In this document: positions 25,598 through 34,600 of the stretch, one piece after another
Layout of the letters: every line of letters starts with the position of its first letter
How positions within the stretch are numbered: position 1 is the stretch's first letter
Assembly: GCF_018129405.1 (NCBI RefSeq)
Contig: NZ_JAFCLP010000003.1
Coordinates: forward strand, 124,001 to 188,000
DNA: 64,000 nt
Direction of reading: 5' to 3'
Origin: Bradyrhizobium iriomotense
Lineage (GTDB): Bacteria; Pseudomonadota; Alphaproteobacteria; Rhizobiales; Xanthobacteraceae
Notes under the pieces: model-generated
Databases searched by the model: none
Seen by the model: only the letters and a program-made list of their open reading frames with translations
Told to the model about the DNA's origin: nothing
Position numbers and translations under genes: made by a program

Positions 25598-27316
25598 CTA
25601 TTTCAGGCTGAAGACGACGAGGGCACCGTCGTCACGCGGCATGCTCTTGTAGACGCCGCCGAAGTTCGGCGCATATTCGTCCGCAAGCATGCCGCCGAAG
25701 CCTGCGGTCACGGCGATATATTGCTTGCCGCCCGCGGAGTAGCTGACGATGCCGCCCTGGTGGCCGGTGCCATTGTTGTGCTTCCACAGCTCGGCCCCGG
25801 TTTCGGCATCGTAGGCGTGAAGGACGCCGCGGGAATCAGGCACGAACACGAGATTGCCGGCGGTCGACAGCACGCTCCCGAGCGGCGGCTCGGGGTAGCG
25901 AACCTCCCATTTCTTTGCCCCCGTGATGGGGTCGCGCGCGTCGAGGTGTCCGTAGATCTCACCGCCAGGGGGCGGCGCCATCTTGAAATCGGCGCCGATG
26001 TTGAGCTGAACCTGCGGCGTGGTGACCGGCGTCGTCTTCTGGATATCGAGCGTCATGCACCATTCCTGGCCGATCTTGTAGTAGAGACCGGTCTTCGGGC
26101 TGTACGAGCCGGCATTCCAGCTGATGCCGCCGCCGATGAACGGACACAGCGGCGGTTCGGTGACTTTGCCGACCGGGAAATCGCGACGGCCGATCAACGC
26201 GCCGGTCTTGGGATCGATATCCTTGACGAAGTTGATGTTCTCGACCAGCCGCCAGACGTTCTTCACGCCGAGATTGCGGTCGTAGACGAAGACGAAGCCG
26301 CCCTTGTTCGGATGGACCACGTATTTCTGGCCGTCTCGCTCGAGCATCACGAACTCGCCAACGGCGCTGTCAAAGTCCCAGGCATCGTGCGGCAGCTCCT
26401 GATGATAGGATTTCAGCTTTCCGGTATCGATATCGAGAGCGATCACTGAACTCGTATAGAGATTGTCGCCGGGACGCGCCCCTTGCGTCTTGTAATCGGC
26501 GCCCGACCAGTCGTAGAGCGGCGCCGGGTTTGCGGTGCCCCACAGGATGGTGTTGGTCTCGGAATCGTAGGTGCCCGGCATCCAGCCGCCACCGCCGCCG
26601 GTGCGCCAGGAATCGTTGCCCCAGGTCTTCATGGCCTCGTCGGTGCCCGCGACCGTCAGGAACTCCCACTTCTTCTTTCCAGTGGTGGCATCGACCGCGA
26701 AGATCGGGCCGCGGCCCGGCCATTCGCCACCTTGCGCGCCGATGATCACGCTGCCCTTCGCGTAAAGCGGCGCGCCGGTGAAGCCGACCGTGAGCTTCTG
26801 CGAGTCAATCAGCCTGGTCTCCCAGAGGACCTTGCCGGTCTTCGCATCGAGCCCGAAGAGACGACCGTCCATCGTGCCGACGAAGACCTTGCCTTCGCCG
26901 AGAGCTACGCCGCGGTTGTAGGGAGAGTGGGTCTGGCGACTGATGAGCGCCTCATCCAGCTCCGGAAAGAACGACCAGAGGACCTCGCCCGTCGCGCCGT
27001 TCAGCGCGAAGACACGGCTGTAGGAACCCGAGTAGTACAGCACGCCGTCGGCCGCGAGCGGCATCGACTGCAGTCCGCGCGTCGATCGTCCGGGAATGTG
27101 CATCCAGGCGACGCCCAGATTGCCGACGTTGTTCGCGTTGATCTGCGCGAGCGGGCTGTAATGATGGGATTTGTATGAACCGTGATAGGTGAGCCAGTCG
27201 TTCTGGCCGGCGCCCTCGATCCGGGCCGTATCCACGGTTTGGGCCAACGCCGCCGACGCCGCGAATGCCGCAACGGCGAGAACAGGTAAGCCCGTGTTGA
27301 GCCACTGCTTCCTCAT
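25598..27316 (-). CDS. PQQ-dependent alcohol dehydrogenase, lanthanide type (XoxF/ExaF-like)
   Basis: A periplasmic quinoprotein of 572 residues that oxidises an alcohol and passes electrons to cytochrome c. The ATG at 27316 is preferred over a GTG two codons upstream because GGGAGGAA then has an 8-base spacing. The signal peptide ends near residue 26 (ALAQ). The eight-bladed propeller shows repeated DAKTGKVLWE, DATTGKKKWE and DAETGAELWK motifs. Metal-site residues include Glu in GGEWPGRG, Asn in GTANPAP, the catalytic Asp in PHDAWDFD and a second Asp two residues later. That Asp-x-Asp pattern marks lanthanide-using enzymes, where calcium enzymes have a small residue. The vicinal Cys-Cys before NRG in methanol dehydrogenases is replaced (THSPYNRG). 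The substrate is uncertain. Confidence 0.92.
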   Translation of the reverse strand: MRKQWLNTGLPVLAVAAFAASAALAQTVDTARIEGAGQNDWLTYHGSYKSHHYSPLAQINANNVGNLGVAWMHIPGRSTRGLQSMPLAADGVLYYSGSYSRVFALNGATGEVLWSFFPELDEALISRQTHSPYNRGVALGEGKVFVGTMDGRLFGLDAKTGKVLWETRLIDSQKLTVGFTGAPLYAKGSVIIGAQGGEWPGRGPIFAVDATTGKKKWEFLTVAGTDEAMKTWGNDSWRTGGGGGWMPGTYDSETNTILWGTANPAPLYDWSGADYKTQGARPGDNLYTSSVIALDIDTGKLKSYHQELPHDAWDFDSAVGEFVMLERDGQKYVVHPNKGGFVFVYDRNLGVKNVWRLVENINFVKDIDPKTGALIGRRDFPVGKVTEPPLCPFIGGGISWNAGSYSPKTGLYYKIGQEWCMTLDIQKTTPVTTPQVQLNIGADFKMAPPPGGEIYGHLDARDPITGAKKWEVRYPEPPLGSVLSTAGNLVFVPDSRGVLHAYDAETGAELWKHNNGTGHQGGIVSYSAGGKQYIAVTAGFGGMLADEYAPNFGGVYKSMPRDDGALVVFSLK

Positions 27317-27625
27317 ATGCACTTCCTCCCGCTTTGTGTTTATTGATTGCGTCTCGTGAACGCCGCTGCGAGGAATGTTTGCAGTTCAGTACGCGTCGAT
27401 TGTCCTCCACCGGACATGAGCTGCCAACAAATGCCCCCTCTCTCGGCGCATGTCGCCAAGGGAGCCGCGTTCACTGCCGTGATTGCTGTCGCACGTCTGC
27501 TTGCACAGCGTACGACGGATCACAGAACGTGCAAAGACGGAATGCGCGCGGGGGGCGAATTGGCGCAGAGGGCGAATTGAAACGACAGCAGCGCTGACCG
27601 TTCGATCGCTATCGGAGCGAAACAG
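27317..27625. other. 309-bp intergenic region upstream of the PQQ dehydrogenase
   Basis: No coding sequence is supported here. The region should hold the promoter of the dehydrogenase operon (minus strand) and the 3' end of the TRAP operon. A short direct repeat, GGGCGAATT, occurs twice at about 27555 and 27572. No convincing promoter motif can be given by eye. Confidence 0.4.
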
Positions 27626-28930
27626 CTATCCGTAAAGCACCCGCGGCAGGATCGTGACGATGCCGGGCCAGAGCGTCAGCAGCAGCACGAAGCCGACCAT
27701 GATCATCAGGTAGGGCATCGTGACGCGCGCGATGTAGCCGAGGCCGTCTTCGGTCAGCCCCTGGATCACGAACAGGTTGAAGCCGACTGGCGGCGTGATC
27801 TGCGCCATCTCGACCGCGAGCACGAGGAAGATGCCGAACCAGATCTCGTCGAATCCGGCGCCCTTCACGATCGGTAGCACGATCGGCAGCGTCATCACGA
27901 TCATCGAGAAGCCGTCGAGGAAGCAGCCGAGGATCAGGTAGAAGATGACCAGCACCACGATCAGCATGAAAGGCGACAGGCCGAGCCCCTTGACGAAGGC
28001 GGCGACGGCCTGAGGAATACCGAGGAACGCCGCCGCATTGCCGAGGATCGAGGCGCCGAGCACGATCAGCGCGATCATCGAGCAGGTCACGACCGAGCCG
28101 ATCAGCACGTCGCGCATCACCTGCTGCGACATCGAGCCCTGCGCCCAGGCCACCAGCCCCGCGCCGAGCACGCCGACGGCGGCGGCCTCCGAGGGCGTTG
28201 CGAGCCCGCCATACATCGAGCCGAGCACGCAGGCGATCAGGAACAGTGCCGGCGCGAGGTCCTTCAGCGCGGCGAAGCGTTCGCCCCACGGCACCCGCGA
28301 GAGCTTTGCTTCCGTCTCCGGCACCATCGCGGGCTTGAGGCTGGTGTGCAGCATCACCCAGCCCATGAAGGTCGCCGCGAGCAGCAGGCCGGGCAAAACG
28401 CCTGCGGTAAAAAGCTTCAAGATCGAGACGTCGCCGAGCACGCCGTAGATGATCATGATGTTGGACGGCGGAATCAGGAAGCCGAGCGTGCCGGCGCCGG
28501 CGAGCGAGCCGATCGCGATGTCGCGCGAGTAGCCGCGGCGCAACAGCTCGTTCAGCGACATGCGGCCGATCACCTGCGTGGTCGCGGCCGACGAGCCCGA
28601 GATCGCCGCGAAGATGGTGCAGCCGATCACGTTCACATGCAGCAGGCGGCCCGGCAGCAGCCCGGCCCAGGGTGCCAGGCCCTGGAACAGCGAACGCGAC
28701 AGGCGGGTGCGGAACAGCAATTCGCCCATCAGGATGAACAGCGGCAGCGCCAAGAGCTCCTGCGTGGTCAGGATGTTCCAGGCATATTGCGGTAGCAGCT
28801 TATCGAGCGGGATCGAGCGGAACGTCGCAAGCAGCAGCGTCGCGGTGAGCGCAAGCGTGAGGCCGATCCACACGCCGCAGGCCAGCAGCGCAAACAGGAT
28901 CGCGAACAGGGCGAGGACTTCGATGGTCAT
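27626..28930 (-). CDS. TRAP transporter large permease (DctM family)
   Basis: A 434-residue membrane protein with 12 or so helices, the secondary-transport core of a tripartite ATP-independent periplasmic transporter that uses an ion gradient. Typical segments are FILMGELLFRTRLSRSLF near residue 70, the SGSSAATTQVIG loop at about 112 and GFLIPPSNIMIIYGV at about 150. It is the last gene of hyuA-hyuB-dctP-dctQ-dctM, 31 bp after the small permease. The operon context predicts uptake of an oxoproline, hydantoin or related cyclic amide. Confidence 0.93.
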   Translation of the reverse strand: MTIEVLALFAILFALLACGVWIGLTLALTATLLLATFRSIPLDKLLPQYAWNILTTQELLALPLFILMGELLFRTRLSRSLFQGLAPWAGLLPGRLLHVNVIGCTIFAAISGSSAATTQVIGRMSLNELLRRGYSRDIAIGSLAGAGTLGFLIPPSNIMIIYGVLGDVSILKLFTAGVLPGLLLAATFMGWVMLHTSLKPAMVPETEAKLSRVPWGERFAALKDLAPALFLIACVLGSMYGGLATPSEAAAVGVLGAGLVAWAQGSMSQQVMRDVLIGSVVTCSMIALIVLGASILGNAAAFLGIPQAVAAFVKGLGLSPFMLIVVLVIFYLILGCFLDGFSMIVMTLPIVLPIVKGAGFDEIWFGIFLVLAVEMAQITPPVGFNLFVIQGLTEDGLGYIARVTMPYLMIMVGFVLLLTLWPGIVTILPRVLYG

Positions 28931-28961
28931 GCGATCTTGAATCCGGGTGCGGGCAAGGCGG

Positions 28962-29555
28962 TCATTCGACGGGAGAGGCCTTCATGCGGTGATCCTCCAG
29001 CGGCAGGCCGAGCACGGCCTGGATCGCGCGCGCCAGGAACTGGAGCGTGAGCAGCAGCATGCCGAAGGTGACGACGGCTTGCGGAAACCACAGCGGCGTA
29101 TCGCTCGAGGTCGAGACCTGGCCGCGCACGAACGCGCTCCAGGCGAACTTCGCCATCGCCGAGGTCAGGAACGCCATGAAGGCGAAGCCGGCCGCGGCCG
29201 AGAGGATTTCGAGCGCGCGCTGCACCGGCGCCGGCGCGTTCTTCAGAAGCAGCACGACGCGGATGTGGCCGCCGACGCGCAAGGTCATGGCGGCGCCGAA
29301 GGTGAAGGACGCCGCCATCAAGTAAGAAGAGTATTCCCACGCGATCGAGATGCTCGGCGGGAAGAACGGCAGGAAGTTCGAGAGGAAGCGGGTTGCGACC
29401 TCACACAGCATCAACAGCGTCAGCATGAGCAGACAACCGCCGCCGATCCAGCCGTCGAGCCGGCCGAGGCGATCGATGCCGTCGAGGACGATGCGCAGCG
29501 GCGCGGGCGCCGCTGCATTGAGGCTCTGCGGTGCTTCGGGCGAAACGCTCACCAC
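28962..29555 (-). CDS. TRAP transporter small permease (DctQ family)
   Basis: A 197-residue four-helix membrane subunit that partners the DctM protein. Helices lie at about residues 38-60, 70-95, 110-132 and 150-172. The ISIAWEYSSYLMAASFTFGAA segment is family-typical. The start is GTG at 29555 (or the adjacent GTG at 29552), with GGCGGAG just upstream and only 10 bp from the stop of the binding-protein gene, so the genes are translationally close. Confidence 0.9.
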   Translation of the reverse strand: MVSVSPEAPQSLNAAAPAPLRIVLDGIDRLGRLDGWIGGGCLLMLTLLMLCEVATRFLSNFLPFFPPSISIAWEYSSYLMAASFTFGAAMTLRVGGHIRVVLLLKNAPAPVQRALEILSAAAGFAFMAFLTSAMAKFAWSAFVRGQVSTSSDTPLWFPQAVVTFGMLLLTLQFLARAIQAVLGLPLEDHRMKASPVE

Positions 29556-29565
29556 GGCTCCGCCC

Positions 29566-30567
29566 TCAGCCGCGCTTCATTTCGGCGAGATAGGCCCGCA
29601 CCGGCTTGTCGGCCGCCGGCACGCGCTTGAGGAAGCCGTCGAGCTGCGGCGCGGTCTTGGCGCGGATGTCCGTCATCATCGCATCCGAGACCGGCACCAC
29701 CTCCATGCCGCCCTCCTTGAGCCGGCTGAGACTGTCGACGTCGGCCTTCAGCGAGTTCGCCCAGAAGCCCGGCTCCATCTTCGCGGCGATATCAGAGACG
29801 AGCTTCTGCTGGTCGGCGCTGAGCGCCTTCCAGGAGTCGAGATTGACAGTGAGCATCTGCGACGACCAGACATGGTTGGTCGGATAGACGTATTTCAAAA
29901 ATTCCCAGAACTTGCCGTCGACGCCCGACACCGCCGAGGTGGAGACGCCCGAGACGGCGCCCGATGCCAGCGCCGGAATGGTCTCGCCCCAGGGGATCAT
30001 CACCGGCGCCATGCCGACCACGGCCAGCATGTCGACGGCGTTCTTGTCGGGCACGCGGATCTTGATGTTCTTCAGGCCCTCGACGTCGGCGACCTTGACC
30101 TTGAGGTGCAGATATTGCGTCGGCCACGGCACGATGTAGAGGATCTTCTGGTTGTTGCGCGCGGCGACCTTCTCGTATTCGGGCCGCACATATTTGTGCA
30201 GCACCTTGAGCTCGTCCATCGAGCTGCACAGGAAGGGGATGCTCTCGACGCCCATGAAAGGCTCGTCACCGACCTGCTGGATGTTGAGGACGTCGGCGAG
30301 CGGCACGAGGCCGTCGCGCACGGCGCGAAGATGCTCGGGGCCCTTGAAGCCGAGCTGGCCGCCCGCCTTCACGGTGATGGCGACCGAACCGCCGCTCTGC
30401 TTCTTCACCTCTTCGGCGAAGGCCATCGCGTTCTGGGTGTGGAAATTGCCGTCCGGCCAGACCGTCGACATGTCCCAGCTCGTCGTCGCCGCCCGCGCGC
30501 GGGTCGAGATGTGGCCGGCGGCCAGCAGCGTCGCTGCGCCCGCGGTGAAATTACGTCGCGTGATCAT
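29566..30567 (-). CDS. TRAP transporter periplasmic binding protein (DctP family)
   Basis: A 333-residue extracytoplasmic solute receptor. A twin-arginine signal (TRRNFTAGAATLL) covers the first 27 residues, so export is probably folded, via Tat. The body shows the DctP-family segments LKNIKIRVPDKNAVDMLAVVGM (the conserved Arg that binds a carboxylate) and PWGETIPALASGAVSGV. A GGAGGGGG ribosome binding site precedes the ATG. It follows hyuB by 33 bp. The Arg and the hyu partners suggest a carboxylated cyclic amide such as 5-oxoproline as ligand, but this is inferred. Confidence 0.92.
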   Translation of the reverse strand: MITRRNFTAGAATLLAAGHISTRARAATTSWDMSTVWPDGNFHTQNAMAFAEEVKKQSGGSVAITVKAGGQLGFKGPEHLRAVRDGLVPLADVLNIQQVGDEPFMGVESIPFLCSSMDELKVLHKYVRPEYEKVAARNNQKILYIVPWPTQYLHLKVKVADVEGLKNIKIRVPDKNAVDMLAVVGMAPVMIPWGETIPALASGAVSGVSTSAVSGVDGKFWEFLKYVYPTNHVWSSQMLTVNLDSWKALSADQQKLVSDIAAKMEPGFWANSLKADVDSLSRLKEGGMEVVPVSDAMMTDIRAKTAPQLDGFLKRVPAADKPVRAYLAEMKRG

Positions 30568-30600
30568 GAACCCCCTCCATTTACCAAGCGCGCTGATGCA

Positions 30601-32259
30601 TCAACGCGCACACCCATAAACCGCAACTGCATTGTTCGAGGACACGAGACCGCTCGCGACGTCGTCATTGACGGCCGCACGATCACGCTCCCTGGGATCG
30701 CCGATGCCGGCACCGCCGGGCGTCATCACCACCAGCCTATCGTCCGGCGGCACCTGCTGAAAACCTTTGCCACGCAGCTTCTTGCCGGATTTCAGGCCGA
30801 CATAGCCGGCCTCGCCGTTCTGGCCGCCATCGCGGCCGCGCGGCGGATGATCGATGCGGTCGAACGCCGCGAGAATGTCGAACGGCGCATCGACGCCGCT
30901 GCCGACCTCGATGATCTGGCCGAGGCCGCCGCGGGTGCGCCCTGCCCCGCCGGAATCCGGACGCAGCTCCTTGCGCCAGAAGATCAGCGGCGTCTGCGTC
31001 TCCGCAATCTCGACCGGCGTGCCGCGCACGCCGCTGGGATAGGCGGTGGCGGACAGCCCGTCCTTGCCGAAGCGCGCGCCGGTGCCGCCATTGCTTGTGA
31101 CTGCCATCGAGAACCCGTAATTGCCGCCGACGCCCGAGCGGGTCTGGCCGCGCACGTTGAGATTCCACAGGCAGGAGGTGCCTTCCGCCGGCACGCGCTC
31201 GGGAATGATCTGGCGCAGGCAGCCGAACACGACGTCGGGCAGCATCTGGCCGATGATGTGGCGCGACGCCACGGGCGCCGGCTTCGGGGCATTGAGGATC
31301 GCACCAGCCGGCGCCGACACCGTCAGCGGCGAGAGCGAGCCGGCATTGTTGGGAATCTGCGAGGCGACGACGCAGCCGAGGCCGAACACGGTGTAGGCCG
31401 TGGTGTAGGACAGGGGCACGTTGATGCCGAACTTCGAGGCGACTGACGTGCCGTCGAAATCGACGTGGATGCCCTGCTCCGAGATCGTCAGCGTCGCCGC
31501 CAGCGTCACCGGCGCGTCATAGCCGTCCACCACCATGGTGTTGCGCCAGCTGCCCTTCGGCAGCTTGGCGATCTCGGCGAGCACGGCCTCCCGCGAGCGG
31601 TCGCAGATGTAGTCGCCGAGTTCGTCGAGCGTGTCGATGCCGAACTCGGTCATCATCTCGACCAGCCGCTCGCAGCCGACGTCGTTGCAGCCGGCGAGCG
31701 AATAGGTGTCGCCCTCGGTGTCGATCGGCAGCCGCGTGTTGGTGCGGATCATCGCCATCAGCGTCTCGTTGACGACACCCTGGTCGATCAGCTTCAGCAT
31801 GGGGATGTAGAGCCCCTCCATGAACACGTCGGTGGCATCAGGCCCGAAGCCGATGCCGCCGATGTCCATGAGATGGCTGGTGCAGGAGAACAGCGCGACG
31901 ATCTTGCCGTTCTTGAAGCAGGGCGTGGTGACGACGAAATCGTTGAGATGGCCGGTGCCCATCCAGGGATCGTTGGTGATGTAGGCGTCACCTTCCTTCA
32001 TCGTCTCCAGCGGAAAATGGTCGATGAAGTGCTTGACCGATTCCGCCATCGAGTTGACGTGGCCGGGCGTGCCGGTCACCGCCTGCGCCAGCATCCGCCC
32101 CTTGAGGTCAAATACGCCGGCCGAGAGATCGCCGCATTCGCGCACGATCGGGCTGAACGCCGTGCGCAAAAGCACCTGCGCCTGCTCCTCGACCACGGCG
32201 ATCAGCCGGTGCCACATGATCTGGAGGTCGATCAGGCTCGCGCCGCTTGCCTTGCTCAT
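30601..32259 (-). CDS. hyuB: Hydantoinase B/oxoprolinase family subunit
   Basis: A 552-residue subunit that, with HyuA, performs ATP-dependent opening of a cyclic amide (5-oxoproline, N-methylhydantoin or similar), or carboxylates a related substrate. Family signatures include DLQIMWHRLIAVVEEQA at the start, YITNDPWMGTGHLNDFVV at about residue 95 and the glycine-rich GGAGRTRGGLGQIIEVGSG at about 433. The ATG at 32259 lies 2 bp after the hyuA stop, so translation is coupled. The exact substrate cannot be read from the sequence. Confidence 0.92.
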   Translation of the reverse strand: MSKASGASLIDLQIMWHRLIAVVEEQAQVLLRTAFSPIVRECGDLSAGVFDLKGRMLAQAVTGTPGHVNSMAESVKHFIDHFPLETMKEGDAYITNDPWMGTGHLNDFVVTTPCFKNGKIVALFSCTSHLMDIGGIGFGPDATDVFMEGLYIPMLKLIDQGVVNETLMAMIRTNTRLPIDTEGDTYSLAGCNDVGCERLVEMMTEFGIDTLDELGDYICDRSREAVLAEIAKLPKGSWRNTMVVDGYDAPVTLAATLTISEQGIHVDFDGTSVASKFGINVPLSYTTAYTVFGLGCVVASQIPNNAGSLSPLTVSAPAGAILNAPKPAPVASRHIIGQMLPDVVFGCLRQIIPERVPAEGTSCLWNLNVRGQTRSGVGGNYGFSMAVTSNGGTGARFGKDGLSATAYPSGVRGTPVEIAETQTPLIFWRKELRPDSGGAGRTRGGLGQIIEVGSGVDAPFDILAAFDRIDHPPRGRDGGQNGEAGYVGLKSGKKLRGKGFQQVPPDDRLVVMTPGGAGIGDPRERDRAAVNDDVASGLVSSNNAVAVYGCAR

Positions 32260-32261
32260 GA

Positions 32262-34346
32262 TCAGGCCGCCTTTCGTTCCATGACGATGCTGCCGGCACC
32301 GTCGATATGCGCGTCGAAACTGGTGGAGACGAAGGTCGAGGTCTCGTCTTCCGCGATCACCGCGGGGCCCGCGATGGTCGCCCCCGGCGCCATGTCCTCG
32401 CGGCGATAGAGCGGGATCTCGATCACTTCCCCGGCCCGGCCATCGAAGAATTTGCGGCTGCCGGACGCCTTGGCGGCGGGCTTGCGCGCGACGGAAGCAA
32501 CGGCAGGCGGATTGCGCGCCTCGGTGGTCGCGAGCACCGACCAGCTCAAGACTTCGATCGCCGCGCCCGGGATCGGACGCTCGAACATCGCGGAATAGTC
32601 AGTCTCGAACTTCTGGCGCAGACCGGCGAGATCGGCTGAGGTCAGCGGCCGGTTCGGCAACTCGACGGTGATCTCGTGGCCCTGTCCGACATAGCGCATG
32701 AAGGCCGCGCGGCGCTCGCGCACCGGCGCGCCGGCAGCACCGGGCTCGACCAGCGCACGCGCCTCGGTCGCCATCTCCTGCAGGAGGTCGGAGACGGCCT
32801 TGGTGTCGAAATCGTCGAGCCGGACGTGGCGGCTGCGCACCAGCTCATAGGCGATGGGCGCCGCCAGGAATCCGACCGCCGAGCCGACGCCGGCATTCGA
32901 CGGCACGATCACGCGGGAGACGCCGATCTTCTCGGCAACGCGCGCCGCATGCAGCGGGGCGGCGCCGCCGAAGGCGATCAGCGTGTGCTGGCCGACCACG
33001 GCGCCACGCTCGACCGAATGCACGCGCGCCGCGCTTGCCATGTTCTCGCAGACGACCTCGTGCACGGCATAGGCGGCGGTTTCCGCCGACAGGCCGAGTG
33101 CCTCACCGACATCGCGCAGCAGCGCCTGTTTCGACAGCTCCGGGTCGAGCTTGATCGTGCCGCCTGCAAAGGCATCGGGATCGATCATGCCGAGCGCGAC
33201 GTCCGCATCCGTCACGGCCGGACGCTGGCCGCCGCGACCGTAACAGGCGGGGCCAGGCTCCGACGAGGCGCTCTCCGGGCCGACGGTGACGCGCTTCATC
33301 GCGTCGACATGGGCGATCGAGCCGCCGCCGGCGCCGATCTCGACCATCTCGATCACGGGAATGCGCACCGGCAGGCCGGAGCCCTTGAGGAAGCGCGCGG
33401 CGCGGTCGACCTCGAACACGCGTGAGGTCTCCGGCTGGTATTTTTCGATCAGGCAGATTTTTGCCGTGGTGCCGCCCATGTCGAAGGACAGCACCTTGCT
33501 CTCCCCTAACCGTGCTGCGATCTGCGCCGCGAAGATCGCGCCGCCGGCCGGGCCGGATTCGACGAGACGCACGGGGAAGCGCCGCGCCGTCTCGATCGAG
33601 GTGACGCCGCCGCCTGACGTGACGAGATAGATCGCGCCGCGAAACTGCTCGACCTGCAAGGCATCGGCCATGCGGGCGAGATAGCCGTCGATCAACGGCT
33701 GCACATAGGCGTTGGCAACTGCCGTGGAAGTGCGCTCATATTCGCGGATCTCCGGGCACACGGCCGATGACACCGTCACCGAAATGCCGGGCATCTCTTC
33801 ACCGATGATCGCGGCCGCGCGCCGCTCGTGCTCGGGATTGGCATAGGAGTGCAGGAAGGCGATCGCCACGCTCTCGACGCCGAGCTCGCGCAATTTCGGC
33901 GCGAGTGCGCGCACTGCCGTCTCGTCCAGCGGGAGACGGACGGCCCCGTGGGCGTCGATACGCTCGGGCACGGTGAAGCGGAGGCTGCGCGGCGCCAGCG
34001 GCTTCGGCTTGTCGATGCTGAGATCGTACTGGTCGTAGCGGCTTTCGGTGCCGATATCGAGCACGTCGCGGAAGCCGTCGGTCGCGATCAGCGCCGTCTT
34101 GGCGCCGCGGCGCTCGATGATCGCGTTGGTCGCAAGCGTCGTGCCGTGAATGAAGACGTCGATGTCGCTGATATGGGCGCGCGCATCGGCGAGAATGAGG
34201 CGCATGCCGTCCAGCACCGCCTGCTCGGGGCGCTGCGGCGTCGTCAGTACCTTGCGCGTTTTGCGGTCCAAACCTACGTCCAGCACGATGTCGGTGAACG
34301 TGCCACCGATATCCACGGCAAGCCGCACCTCGGCTCCCTCAAGCAT
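32262..34346 (-). CDS. hyuA: Hydantoinase A/oxoprolinase family subunit
   Basis: A 694-residue ATPase subunit with the actin/hexokinase-like fold. The first phosphate loop is [13 protein letters not shown] (residues about 10-22). The family segment [23 protein letters not shown] lies at about 65-87 and the second loop [16 protein letters not shown] at about 290-305. A GGAGAA ribosome binding site precedes the ATG. It is the first gene of a five-gene operon with hyuB and a complete TRAP transporter. No regulator lies directly beside it. Confidence 0.93.
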   Translation of the reverse strand: MLEGAEVRLAVDIGGTFTDIVLDVGLDRKTRKVLTTPQRPEQAVLDGMRLILADARAHISDIDVFIHGTTLATNAIIERRGAKTALIATDGFRDVLDIGTESRYDQYDLSIDKPKPLAPRSLRFTVPERIDAHGAVRLPLDETAVRALAPKLRELGVESVAIAFLHSYANPEHERRAAAIIGEEMPGISVTVSSAVCPEIREYERTSTAVANAYVQPLIDGYLARMADALQVEQFRGAIYLVTSGGGVTSIETARRFPVRLVESGPAGGAIFAAQIAARLGESKVLSFDMGGTTAKICLIEKYQPETSRVFEVDRAARFLKGSGLPVRIPVIEMVEIGAGGGSIAHVDAMKRVTVGPESASSEPGPACYGRGGQRPAVTDADVALGMIDPDAFAGGTIKLDPELSKQALLRDVGEALGLSAETAAYAVHEVVCENMASAARVHSVERGAVVGQHTLIAFGGAAPLHAARVAEKIGVSRVIVPSNAGVGSAVGFLAAPIAYELVRSRHVRLDDFDTKAVSDLLQEMATEARALVEPGAAGAPVRERRAAFMRYVGQGHEITVELPNRPLTSADLAGLRQKFETDYSAMFERPIPGAAIEVLSWSVLATTEARNPPAVASVARKPAAKASGSRKFFDGRAGEVIEIPLYRREDMAPGATIAGPAVIAEDETSTFVSTSFDAHIDGAGSIVMERKAA

Positions 34347-34487
34347 TCCAAATTCTCCGTGCTGATCGTCAAGACTGGGTCCAAAAACACAGCAATTTCC
34401 GTGCCATGAGGCATGCCGACAACGCTGCGCCCGGCCATTCTGCGCGGCACCTATGCAATAGGCAAGGCGTGTTCGCCGCCTGCGCGA

Positions 34488-34545
34488 TCAGAGCAGGAAT
34501 GCAAGCACCGCTTCGCAGCGTTGCTCGACCCGCACGTTCTTTACC
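34488..34545 (-). pseudogene. Remnant of a SIR2 gene 3' end
   Basis: On the minus strand the bases read as [13 protein letters not shown] followed by TGA. The intact SIR2 gene at 35764 ends VEERCEAALAFLL and a stop. At the DNA level 36 of 39 bases match (34492-34530 against 35768-35806). Upstream of these codons the similarity stops. The fragment and the true 3' end form imperfect direct repeats around the lysozyme-like gene. Confidence 0.65.
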
Positions 34546-34600
34546 GAAGATTGCATTCGTGCTTATTTTCGCGCAGCAGCCATTCCGAGGAGTGACTTGC

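Noticed and set aside
29350-31446. Plus-strand reading frame of 698 codons
   Set aside because: It runs antisense across dctQ, dctP and hyuB, all of which have family motifs, ribosome binding sites and operon spacing. Its product is Arg/His-rich and has no recognisable domain.
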